This document shows, one piece after another, positions 1 through 5,586 of a DNA stretch of 6,623 nucleotides. The stretch lies in contig MHFY01000121.1 in NCBI GenBank assembly GCA_001805375.1, forward strand, positions 1-6,623. The letters are read 5' to 3'. This stretch comes from Omnitrophica WOR_2 bacterium GWA2_47_8 (GTDB lineage Bacteria > Omnitrophota > Gorgyraeia > Zapsychrales > GWA2-47-8). The first letter of the stretch is position 1; every line of letters starts with the position of its first letter. The notes beneath the pieces were generated by a model. The model did no database searches and was not told where the DNA came from. It saw nothing but the letters and a program-made list of their open reading frames with translations. The translations under genes were made by a program, and so were the position numbers.

Positions 1-227
1 TCGTCTATGGAATCGGATTGGATCTGCTCAATCGCGTAGACGATCCCGGCCCAAGCGGAATATCGCGCCTTCAGCTTGCCGATGGCGTGCTTCGTTAAAG
101 CCAATTCCATGCTTGTTGTGTGCCCTAACCCCAGGGCCAAAAGCGAAAGAATGACCAACACCCACAGAACAACGATCATGATTATACCAGAGTCGGACTT
201 TCGTTTTATAATCGCTTTTATTTTCAT
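1..227 (-). CDS. gspK: T2SS minor pseudopilin GspK, N-terminal part (runs off the left edge)
   Basis: Only the first 75 codons are present. The peptide starts MKIKAIIKRKSDSG, followed by a hydrophobic stretch (IIMIVVLWVLVILSLLALGLG, residues 15-35) typical of a class III (prepilin-type) signal. Prepilin peptidase should cut after Gly14. Position +5 of the mature chain is Val19, not the Glu of other pseudopilins; lack of Glu5 is a known hallmark of GspK. The later segment A-R-Y-S-A-W-A-G-I-V-Y-A (residues 54-65) matches the GspK signature after the first helix. GspK caps the pseudopilus tip as part of the I-J-K complex in the periplasm. Start chosen at ATG 225-227, 15 nt after the gspJ stop, with a weak AGGCG ribosome-site match upstream. 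Being last in the G-H-I-J-K order supports the call. The folded alpha-domain lies outside the window. Confidence 0.9.
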   Translation of the reverse strand, partial: MKIKAIIKRKSDSGIIMIVVLWVLVILSLLALGLGHTTSMELALTKHAIGKLKARYSAWAGIVYAIEQIQSDSID

Positions 228-242
228 AAAACTTCGCCTGAA

Positions 243-962
243 TTAACCGGTCTTAAATGACAGGCCTTTAAAATTAATGATATCGCGATGGAATTCCGCA
301 TAGCTTTTGTCGCCGGTATTATAAAAGATCAGCTCAACCCTGATCCCCAAGGGCAGATACGGCTGGCCCCAGCTCGTTTTCCATTCAATGGTGTTACTGT
401 CCTTTACGCTGCGGTCCGCGAAAAAAAATTTAAGCCCGTCTTTTTTAACCTGGGCGGACAGGATCTCGATAGGGCCCTCAAAAACGCCGTTAGCGCTTAA
501 ATAATCCACCAAAGGCATCTCTTCCCGGATAAAAACATTGACCTTTTCTTCCTTCTCCTCTTTGTTGACCACGAACGAAGACAGCTTCGAGGTCCTTTTT
601 CCGATGATCGTCTTATGGATCTTTTCAACCGTAGGGCTTTGCAAAGTATAACGAACGACCTTTAACCCTGTAGGCGCGGCAAGGATGAACTGAATTTCCT
701 TGTCCTTCCCAACAAAAGTGTCCAGGTCCGGGTAAGACGCCGAAAGATCATACGTGGTAAAATTCTCCAGTTCTTTGGCGATCTGATCCAATGTCCAGCG
801 CGCCTCCCGGTAGATCTTATTCACGCTTTCCGATCTCGCGTTCAGACGCATCCCGCTGAAGAAAACATTGTAGACGGTCAGCGCGATCAAAGAAAACAGG
901 CTCAGCGCCAGCAATAATTCAATGAGCGTAAAACTTTTTTTAAAATCCCTTATCTCTTTCAT
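243..962 (-). CDS. gspJ: T2SS minor pseudopilin GspJ
   Basis: A 239-residue minor pseudopilin that joins GspI and GspK at the tip of the periplasmic pseudopilus. The N-terminus, MKEIRDFKKS then FTLIELLLALSLFSLIALTV, is a short basic leader followed by the conserved hydrophobic helix. Cleavage should fall between Ser10 and Phe11, with Glu15 at +5. The -1 residue is Ser instead of Gly. The following segment (S-E-S-V-N-K-I-Y-R-E-A-R-W-T-L-D, residues 44-59) has the usual pseudopilin helix character and the rest is a beta-rich periplasmic domain. The frame is open upstream to 1031, but a start there adds a non-leader peptide and overlaps gspI by 61 nt. ATG 960-962 gives a normal leader and lies 8 nt after the gspI stop; ATG 981-983 is the alternative. 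Neither has a good Shine-Dalgarno match, so reinitiation after gspI is likely. Confidence 0.88.
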   Translation of the reverse strand: MKEIRDFKKSFTLIELLLALSLFSLIALTVYNVFFSGMRLNARSESVNKIYREARWTLDQIAKELENFTTYDLSASYPDLDTFVGKDKEIQFILAAPTGLKVVRYTLQSPTVEKIHKTIIGKRTSKLSSFVVNKEEKEEKVNVFIREEMPLVDYLSANGVFEGPIEILSAQVKKDGLKFFFADRSVKDSNTIEWKTSWGQPYLPLGIRVELIFYNTGDKSYAEFHRDIINFKGLSFKTG

Positions 963-970
963 GGATGAAT

Positions 971-1402
971 TTACTTTGTCCATACATAAGTATCGGCAGA
1001 AATGCTGTTTTTCTTCCATCCGGACTGCCAATTGACCTTTAACGTGAGTTCCTTTATATTTTCCGAATCTTTTAGATCTTTCGCATCCAAACGATAACCG
1101 TAGGCATCGAACGGCGCGTCGAATTTCTTGTCAGTGGAGCCGGATAATTGTTCTTTGGGCATATAGACTAATTCGAAAAGTTTATTCTCCATGAGGAAAA
1201 GGGCTTGGACATAACCGGAATTCGAGACCAGGGCCCTTAAATTAGCGGTCAAGGACTGGATCAATACGCCGACACTGACGGACAGGATGATAATGGAAAG
1301 CAAAACCTCAAGAAGCAGGGCCCCTCTTTTTTTATGAGAAGGCCTGAAAGGGAACGGCCATTTACTTTTCGGTTTCAGTCTCAGTTGCAGCTTCAAAGAC
1401 AT
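971..1402 (-). CDS. gspI: T2SS minor pseudopilin GspI
   Basis: A 143-residue minor pseudopilin; GspI seeds the tip complex with GspJ and GspK. The leader is long and basic (27 residues ending in H-K-K-R-G), then ALLLEVLLSIIILSVSVGVL. Prepilin peptidase should cut after Gly27, leaving Ala at +1 and Glu32 at +5. The short globular part includes A-L-F-L-M-E-N-K-L-F-E-L (residues 67-78), matching the conserved 'A..L...K' helix of GspI, and the length is close to the family norm of 120-130 residues. ATG 1400-1402 is the only ATG that keeps the leader, and it overlaps the end of gspH by 41 nt. A weak GCGGG lies upstream, so translational coupling to gspH is expected. In the family, this start overlap is longer than is usual for packed gsp genes. 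Confidence 0.9.
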   Translation of the reverse strand: MSLKLQLRLKPKSKWPFPFRPSHKKRGALLLEVLLSIIILSVSVGVLIQSLTANLRALVSNSGYVQALFLMENKLFELVYMPKEQLSGSTDKKFDAPFDAYGYRLDAKDLKDSENIKELTLKVNWQSGWKKNSISADTYVWTK

Positions 1403-1907
1403 GGATATACCCGCTTTGTTCTTCGGTTGAAACGTTTAAACATTTCTTTTCCTTATAGCAGACCTGCACGCTTACTTTGTCCATTGTCCCGTCGGTATAA
1501 AAATCGATCGTCTGCCGCGGGCTGACCAACTTGATGTCCGTCGGGACCTTAAAGGTCTTTCCCAAACGGGAAGGGATCCTCTCAAATTCTTCCGCGCCGC
1601 TTTGATCCGTGTCTTGGCTCTTCTGTTTTAACCAAAAAGAAGAAAGATCACCGCTGAATTCTAAGCGGTATACATTTTCCTGAGTAATGGCGCTGCTTTG
1701 GGCATAACGCATAAGGTAGCTTAAACGGCTGGCGACATCTTTTAACTGAAAAAATTTAAACGTCCCGCTGAAATTCGGAGAAACCAAGGCAGCCACGACC
1801 AGAAGAACGATCCCAACCAATAACAGTTCGACAACGGTGAACCCCGTTAGAGAAAAAAAATTCTCTAACGGGGTGAAGCCGGGGCCGGTTTTTCTTTTCA
1901 CTTGCAT
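1362..1907 (-). CDS. gspH: T2SS minor pseudopilin GspH with a duplicated prepilin motif
   Basis: A 181-residue minor pseudopilin, thought to link the GspG shaft to the I-J-K tip. The working signal is L-T-G then FTVVELLLVGIVLLVVAALV (residues 23-42): cleavage after Gly22, Glu27 at +5, followed by the hydrophobic helix. The domain after it has the GspH/FimT pattern (L-S-Y-L-M-R-Y-A-Q-S-S-A-I-T, residues 62-75) and a later F-Y-T-D-G-T segment typical of the family. The leader is odd. Residues 10-15 (GFTPLE) form a second prepilin-like motif with Gly at -1 and Glu at +5 but no hydrophobic helix behind it. The extra 12 codons coincide with a perfect palindrome at 1841-1874. The ATG (1905-1907) directly follows the gspG stop (TAGATG) with no clear Shine-Dalgarno, so coupled translation is likely. 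GspH is favoured over FimT by context. Confidence 0.88.
   Translation of the reverse strand: MQVKRKTGPGFTPLENFFSLTGFTVVELLLVGIVLLVVAALVSPNFSGTFKFFQLKDVASRLSYLMRYAQSSAITQENVYRLEFSGDLSSFWLKQKSQDTDQSGAEEFERIPSRLGKTFKVPTDIKLVSPRQTIDFYTDGTMDKVSVQVCYKEKKCLNVSTEEQSGYIHVFEAATETETEK
1841..1874. repeat. Perfect 14-bp-arm palindrome inside the gspH leader codons
   Basis: The arms are ACCCCGTTAGAGAA (1841-1854) and TTCTCTAACGGGGT (1861-1874), all 14 pairs perfect, around a loop of six A on the plus strand (six U in the mRNA). It lies at nucleotides 34-67 of gspH and stays in frame, encoding residues 12-23. A direct repeat flanks it: the minus strand reads GGCTTCACC at 1872-1880 and GGGTTCACC at 1836-1844, 8 of 9 identical and 36 bp apart, which is what a 36-bp (12-codon) insertion with target duplication would leave. 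In RNA it would form a very stable hairpin close to the gspH start. The U-run is in the loop and the frame continues, so it is not a normal terminator. Confidence 0.9.
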
Positions 1908-2345
1908 CTATTGCTGTGATTCTTGTTCCCAATTTGCGATGTCGTCCTTGCCTTCAACGCCGTCCGGGCCGTGAGACGAAAGGTCATAACCCTCCCGGTT
2001 ATGCACACCCGGGGAAACATACACATAATCTTTTCCCCAGGGATCCTTGGGGATCTTCTTCTTTTTTAAATAAGGGCCGTTCCAATTGACCGGCTCGGGC
2101 GCGTTCCCGGGTTTTTGGACCAGGGAGCTCAACCCCTGTTCCGTGGTCGGATAACGCCCGTTGTCGAGTTCGTAAAGGTCCAAAGAAGCGGAAAGATTGG
2201 ATTCGATATCCGCGCGAGCCGCGGTCGTGCGTGCCTGTTCCCCGCGTCCGGCTAAATTGGGGATCACCATCGCCGCCAAAACACCGATGATGATGACAAC
2301 CAGCATGATCTCGATTAAAGTAAAGCCTTTTTGATTCTTATGCAT
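1908..2345 (-). CDS. gspG: T2SS major pseudopilin GspG
   Basis: A 145-residue major pseudopilin that polymerises into the periplasmic pseudopilus shaft. The leader is six residues plus Gly (MHKNQKG), cut before FTLIEIMLVVIIIGVLAAMV; Glu12 is at +5. Family hallmarks follow in order: I-P-N-L (residues 28-31), Y-E-L-D-N-G-R-Y-P-T-T-E-Q-G-L (58-72), the G-P-Y-L-K segment (90-94), I-P-K-D-P-W-G-K (98-105) and the C-terminal S-H-G-P-D-G...D-D-I-A-N-W loop (124-139). In GspG this loop binds a structural Ca2+, and it separates GspG from type IV pilins. The length is standard. ATG 2343-2345 has a full AAGGAGG upstream, the strongest ribosome site in the operon, in line with the high copy number of this subunit. 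It abuts gspH directly. Confidence 0.96.
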   Translation of the reverse strand: MHKNQKGFTLIEIMLVVIIIGVLAAMVIPNLAGRGEQARTTAARADIESNLSASLDLYELDNGRYPTTEQGLSSLVQKPGNAPEPVNWNGPYLKKKKIPKDPWGKDYVYVSPGVHNREGYDLSSHGPDGVEGKDDIANWEQESQQ

Positions 2346-2349
2346 AAAG

Positions 2350-2356
2350 CCTCCTT
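2350..2356 (-). promoter_or_regulatory. Consensus Shine-Dalgarno of gspG
   Basis: AAGGAGG on the minus strand, four bases (CTTT) before the gspG ATG. It is the only full consensus ribosome site in the operon; gspE, gspF, gspH and gspJ show none. It fixes the gspG start and predicts a higher translation rate for the major pseudopilin than for its neighbours. Confidence 0.85.
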
Positions 2357-2362
2357 AAATGA

Positions 2363-2403
2363 GCACATCAGTTATGGAATAGAATGACATAACTGATAAG
2401 TGC
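2363..2403 (-). repeat. Hairpin 2 of the gspF-gspG junction, upstream of gspG
   Basis: The arms ATCAGTTATG (2367-2376) and CATAACTGAT (2388-2397) pair perfectly over 10 bp around an 11-nt loop. After a 2-nt bulge (2398-2399), GCAC (2363-2366) pairs with GTGC (2400-2403). It lies 6 nt upstream of the gspG Shine-Dalgarno on the transcript. There is no U-run after it, so a role in mRNA 5' protection or processing, or as an operator, fits better than termination. The role is inferred. Confidence 0.7.
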
Positions 2404-2409
2404 GAATTT

Positions 2410-2440
2410 AATCCCAGGCCGCTTTAGCGGCCGCGGGATT
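2410..2440 (-). repeat. GC-rich hairpin 1 of the gspF-gspG junction
   Basis: GGCCGC (2417-2422) pairs with GCGGCC (2427-2432) around a TTTA loop. Across a small internal loop (2416 against 2433-2434), AATCCC (2410-2415) pairs with GGGATT (2435-2440), giving 12 pairs in total. It starts 15 nt after the gspF stop on the transcript. It is followed by AAATTCGC, not a U-run, so it would be at most a leaky terminator. A processing or stability hairpin that sets gspG apart from gspEF is an alternative. The core resembles the pgi terminator core at 6368-6382. Confidence 0.75.
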
Positions 2441-2455
2441 ACCACTATCGCCATT

Positions 2456-3685
2456 TTACTGGACGACCAAATTCATCCTTAAGATCGGCAATAATAAAGC
2501 GACCACAAAAACACCCACGATGCCGACGACCAGGATCAATACCATGGGGCCTAAAAGAGACAGGATCGTCTTGACCGTATTTTCCGACTGGCGCTCATAG
2601 GTCTCGGCCAGCTTATAAAGGCTTTTATCTAAAAAGCCTGTCTCTTCCCCGACGGAGATCATGCTCACCGCCAGCTCAGGGAAATGCGGGCACTGCTTTA
2701 ACGCCAGCGATAAACTCGCGCCGTTGGTGACTTCTTCCGCGGCCTTTTTTATTTCTTTGCGCAGGACTTCATTGTCCAATACCGCCCACACGGAATTAAG
2801 GGCCGTGACGATCGTGATCCCGCTTTCTAAAAGCGTCCCCAGGATCCGCGAAAAACGGCCGATCTCCACATCCTGGATAAACGGTCCCAAAAGCGGCGCC
2901 CTTAATTTAAGGTCATCGAACCATAACCGCCCTTTTTCCGTGCTGATGGTCTTTTGAAAATAAAAAATACCTAAGCCCGCCGTTAACACAAATATCCACC
3001 AGAAGGAAGCAAAAAAATCACTCAGCTTAAGCAGAACGATCGTAATAAAAGGCAGGTCCTGATTAAAATCTTCAAAAAGAACGGCGACTTTCGGGATAAT
3101 GAATGTCAGCAACACGAAGATCGTCGCTATCCCCACCAATAAAACCAAGACCGGGTACGCGAGGCTCGATGTGACCTTGCCCTTGGTTTCCTGCTCTTTT
3201 TCGAGCAGATACGCCAACCGGCTTAAAACTAAACCTAATTTTCCGCTCAGCTCTCCGGACCTGACCATGTTGGTGTAAAGCTTAGAAAAAACCTCCGGAT
3301 GTTTTTCCAGGCTTTCGGCAAAACTGCTGCCGTCCCGCACCGAGGCATAAATATCATCCACCACGGTCTTGAATTCCGGATGGCGGATCTGATCATTGGT
3401 CAGCTGGATCGACCTTAAAATAGGCACCGAGGCATCCACCAAATCGCACATATAGCGCGTGAATAGCGTCAAGACCGACGAGGGGACCCTTCTCTTAAAA
3501 GTAAAGATCTGTTTAAGGTCTTTTTCTTTTTTTTCTCCGGCCTCTTTCGCCTGCAGATTCACGTCGATGGGGATATAGCCCAAGTCCATGACCCTTTTGA
3601 TGGCGCGGTCCAGGTCTTCGGCTTCGACAACGCCGCTCACGACTTTCTCAGGTGATGATTTGGCTTTGTAGGCGAATGTAGGCAT
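2456..3685 (-). CDS. gspF: T2SS inner-membrane platform protein GspF
   Basis: A 409-residue polytopic inner-membrane protein, close to the usual 400-405 of GspF. It is the platform that GspE acts on to add pseudopilin subunits. The start (MPTFAYKAKS, then G-V-V-E-A) is the classic GspF/PilC N-terminus. Two T2SSF domains follow, at roughly residues 72-195 and 275-399. Each has the acidic-Gly signature (S-G-E-L-S-G-K-L at 143-150; V-G-E-E-T-G-F-L-D at 345-353). Membrane segments are visible at about 174-197, 226-243 and 375-399. ATG 3683-3685 fits the family start exactly, although no Shine-Dalgarno is present: the 17 nt before it are AT-rich and then the heptamer array begins. PilC of a type IV pilus is the alternative family, but the gspG-K context points to T2SS. 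Confidence 0.96.
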   Translation of the reverse strand: MPTFAYKAKSSPEKVVSGVVEAEDLDRAIKRVMDLGYIPIDVNLQAKEAGEKKEKDLKQIFTFKRRVPSSVLTLFTRYMCDLVDASVPILRSIQLTNDQIRHPEFKTVVDDIYASVRDGSSFAESLEKHPEVFSKLYTNMVRSGELSGKLGLVLSRLAYLLEKEQETKGKVTSSLAYPVLVLLVGIATIFVLLTFIIPKVAVLFEDFNQDLPFITIVLLKLSDFFASFWWIFVLTAGLGIFYFQKTISTEKGRLWFDDLKLRAPLLGPFIQDVEIGRFSRILGTLLESGITIVTALNSVWAVLDNEVLRKEIKKAAEEVTNGASLSLALKQCPHFPELAVSMISVGEETGFLDKSLYKLAETYERQSENTVKTILSLLGPMVLILVVGIVGVFVVALLLPILRMNLVVQ

Positions 3686-3702
3686 ATTTTAAAATCTATA
3701 AA

Positions 3703-3770
3703 GAAGTCTGATGCCAGATGCAAGAGGTCAGAAAAATTTTTCCGACTTCCGGCTTCTTACTTCTGATTTC
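3703..3770. repeat. Inverted heptamer-array element between gspE and gspF (copy A)
   Basis: Four plus-strand heptamers of GAAGTCA type run in phase: GAAGTCT (3703-3709), GATGCCA, GATGCAA and GAGGTCA (ending 3730). A 12-bp perfect palindrome, GAAAAATTTTTC (3731-3742), follows. Then come four heptamers of the reverse-complement type: CGACTTC (3743-3749), CGGCTTC, TTACTTC and TGATTTC (ending 3770). The whole can fold as an imperfect hairpin. It occupies nearly all of the gap, ending 3 nt from the gspE stop and starting 17 nt before the gspF start codon. The same architecture recurs at 5488-5581. Confidence 0.8.
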
Positions 3771-3773
3771 TGT

Positions 3774-5471
3774 CTACCCAGTCACATCCTGGGTCACGCG
3801 AAAGACCTCTTCCGGCGTCGTAACGCCTTTTTTTACTTTCTCCCATCCGGATTGGCGCAGGGTTCGCATGCCCTGGTGCATGGCCTTTTCTTTGATCTTG
3901 TTCGACGTGGCCCGTGTTAAGACCATTTCCCGGATGGCGTCATTAAAGGCAAGAAATTCATAGATCGCTTCCCGTCCGATAAAACCCGTGTGATGGCAGA
4001 ACTCGCATCCTTTTTCCTGATAAACCGTTTTGATGTGATCTTTTATTTCACTGCCGAATTCTTTTAAAATTTCTGGTTTAGGAGGCAGGGCCTGCTTGCA
4101 CTTGGGGCAAAGGACGCGCACGAGCCTTTGCGCCACCACGCATTCAACCGAACTGGAGATCAAAAACGGTTCGATCCCCATATCCAAAAGCCGCGTGACC
4201 GCGGACGCCGCGTCATTGGTATGCAGCGTGGAAAAAACCAAATGCCCGGTCAGGGCCACCCGTATCGCGATCTCAGCGGTTTCCAGGTCACGCACCTCCC
4301 CGACCATCATAATATCCGGGTCGTGGCGCAGCATCGACCTTAACCCGCTGGCAAAAGTTAAACCGATCTGCGGATTGACCTGGATCTGGATAACACCCTT
4401 TAATTGATATTCAACCGGGTCTTCGATCGTGATGATCTTCTGATCGACCGTATTGATGCGCGACAGGCAGGAATACAGTGTGGTGGTTTTCCCGCTTCCC
4501 GTCGGGCCGGTCATAAAGATGATCCCGTGCGGTTTTTCCACCGCTTTTTCCAATAATTTCTGCTCATCCTCGGTTAATCCAAGCTCATCAAAACTTAAAA
4601 GCCGCGCGGCATTCAAAACCCTTAAAACAATGCCCTCGCCATGCGCGCCCGGGATAAAGGAAACACGGAAATCCAACCGCACCTCGCCGACATTGACGCT
4701 GAAGCGCCCGTCCTGGGGCAGGCGTTTCTCGGCGATGTTAAGGTTAGACAAGATTTTAATGCGGGTGCTGATCGCGTCTTTAAAGAGCCGGATATTGGCC
4801 GGCACCTTAGCGTCATATAAAACGCCGTCAACGCGGTAACGGATCTTAAGTTCATCCTCAAAAGGTTCGATATGGATATCCGTGGCCCGGTCTTTGTGGG
4901 CCTGCAGAAGGATCTGGTTTAGAAATTTACTTATCGTGGCATCGGCGCCGGCGGCGTCAATGATATCCTTATCTTCCACCTGCGCCATCTTAGGCGCCTG
5001 GCCGGAGTCCATCATCTTCTCAATGGTCTCCGCCCCTACCCCGTAATATTTGCGGATCGTCTCCAGGATATCTTTTTCGCTGGCCAAAACCGGCTTAAGG
5101 CGGCAATTGGCGATCGCGCCCACCTCGTCGATGACATGGATGTCCAAGGGCTTGGCCATGGCCAGTGTCAACGTATGGTCCTTAAAATCAACCGGAATGA
5201 CCTTGTAATGGCTGGCGATCTTGGCCGGGATCTTGCTGATGGCCTGAGGGGGGATGTCTTTATCTTTAAGGTGAATGAATTCCACGCCAAACTGCTGGGC
5301 CAGGGTGGGAAGGTACACCGATTCCTCGTCCACGAACCCGAGCCGCAAAAGCGTGATCCCCAGGATCTCACCGGTGCGCTTCTGGTCCGTTAACGCGATC
5401 TCCAGCTGTTCAGGCGTGATGATCTTGTTGGCGACTAATAATTCACCGAGTTTTTTCTGCTTGGATTCCAT
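3774..5471 (-). CDS. gspE: T2SS assembly ATPase GspE
   Basis: A 565-residue cytoplasmic hexameric ATPase that powers pseudopilus assembly. An N-terminal MshEN/T2SSE_N-type domain spans residues 1 to about 150 (KKLGELLVANKIITPEQL at 6-23). The catalytic core has, in order: T-D-I-H-I-E-P (197-203), Walker A G-P-T-G-S-G-K-T (322-329), the Asp box I-T-I-E-D-P-V-E-Y (347-355), Walker B L-R-H-D-P-D-I-M-M-V-G-E-V-R-D (381-395) and the His box T-G-H-L-V-F-S-T-L-H-T-N-D (408-420). The zinc site of GspE-type ATPases is intact: C455-x2-C458 and C489-x2-C492. All key residues are present, so it should be active. ATG 5469-5471 gives the normal family start; no Shine-Dalgarno is seen in the AT-rich 16 nt before it. 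It is flanked on both sides by the same kind of inverted heptamer array. PilB is the alternative family, disfavoured by context. Confidence 0.96.
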   Translation of the reverse strand: MESKQKKLGELLVANKIITPEQLEIALTDQKRTGEILGITLLRLGFVDEESVYLPTLAQQFGVEFIHLKDKDIPPQAISKIPAKIASHYKVIPVDFKDHTLTLAMAKPLDIHVIDEVGAIANCRLKPVLASEKDILETIRKYYGVGAETIEKMMDSGQAPKMAQVEDKDIIDAAGADATISKFLNQILLQAHKDRATDIHIEPFEDELKIRYRVDGVLYDAKVPANIRLFKDAISTRIKILSNLNIAEKRLPQDGRFSVNVGEVRLDFRVSFIPGAHGEGIVLRVLNAARLLSFDELGLTEDEQKLLEKAVEKPHGIIFMTGPTGSGKTTTLYSCLSRINTVDQKIITIEDPVEYQLKGVIQIQVNPQIGLTFASGLRSMLRHDPDIMMVGEVRDLETAEIAIRVALTGHLVFSTLHTNDAASAVTRLLDMGIEPFLISSSVECVVAQRLVRVLCPKCKQALPPKPEILKEFGSEIKDHIKTVYQEKGCEFCHHTGFIGREAIYEFLAFNDAIREMVLTRATSNKIKEKAMHQGMRTLRQSGWEKVKKGVTTPEEVFRVTQDVTG

Positions 5472-5487
5472 GATTTAATTTCTGAAA

Positions 5488-5581
5488 GAGGCCAGAAGCA
5501 AGAAGCAAAGAAGTCAGAAAAGACGCTTAAAAACTAAAGAAATATTATTTATCTGACTTCCGACATCTGACATCTGACTTC
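5488..5581. repeat. Inverted heptamer-array element upstream of gspE (copy B)
   Basis: The left block has GAGGCCA (5488-5494), GAAGCAA, GAAGCAA, one extra A (5509) and GAAGTCA (5510-5516). A 37-nt AT-rich core (5517-5553) follows. The right block has four exact-phase heptamers: TGACTTC (5554-5560), CGACATC, TGACATC and TGACTTC (5575-5581). The innermost units GAAGTCA and TGACTTC are perfect complements; outer pairs are imperfect. It starts 16 nt before the gspE start codon and ends 5 nt from the stop of the preceding gene, which is the same placement as copy A at 3703-3770. Confidence 0.8.
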
Positions 5582-5586
5582 CAGTT

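Noticed and set aside
288..500. Plus-strand ORF of 70 codons
   Set aside because: It lies opposite gspJ, has no ribosome site or recognisable domain, and its composition follows from the antisense frame. It is a shadow.
963..1031. Longer GspJ starting at 1031
   Set aside because: It would place 23 residues, including two Cys and no leader features, before a normal prepilin leader and overlap gspI by 61 nt. The start at 962 gives a standard leader.
1841..1874. Intrinsic terminator inside gspH
   Set aside because: The U-run lies in the loop and not after the stem, the stem is within an open frame, and gspH continues with all family features after it.
3711..3963. Two overlapping plus-strand ORFs, one with S-D-F-R-L-L-T-S-D-F
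   Set aside because: The peptide is the translation of the heptamer array and of the antisense of the gspE end. There is no Shine-Dalgarno or independent gene signal.
4096..4861. Several ORFs of 70-128 codons on both strands within gspE
   Set aside because: All sit inside the fully convincing gspE frame and show no family resemblance; they are out-of-frame shadows.
3703..5581. CRISPR array or composite transposon ends flanking gspE
   Set aside because: The units are contiguous heptamers without spacers and no cas genes or transposase are present. The heptamer arrays do not have terminal inverted repeats or target duplications that can be recognised.
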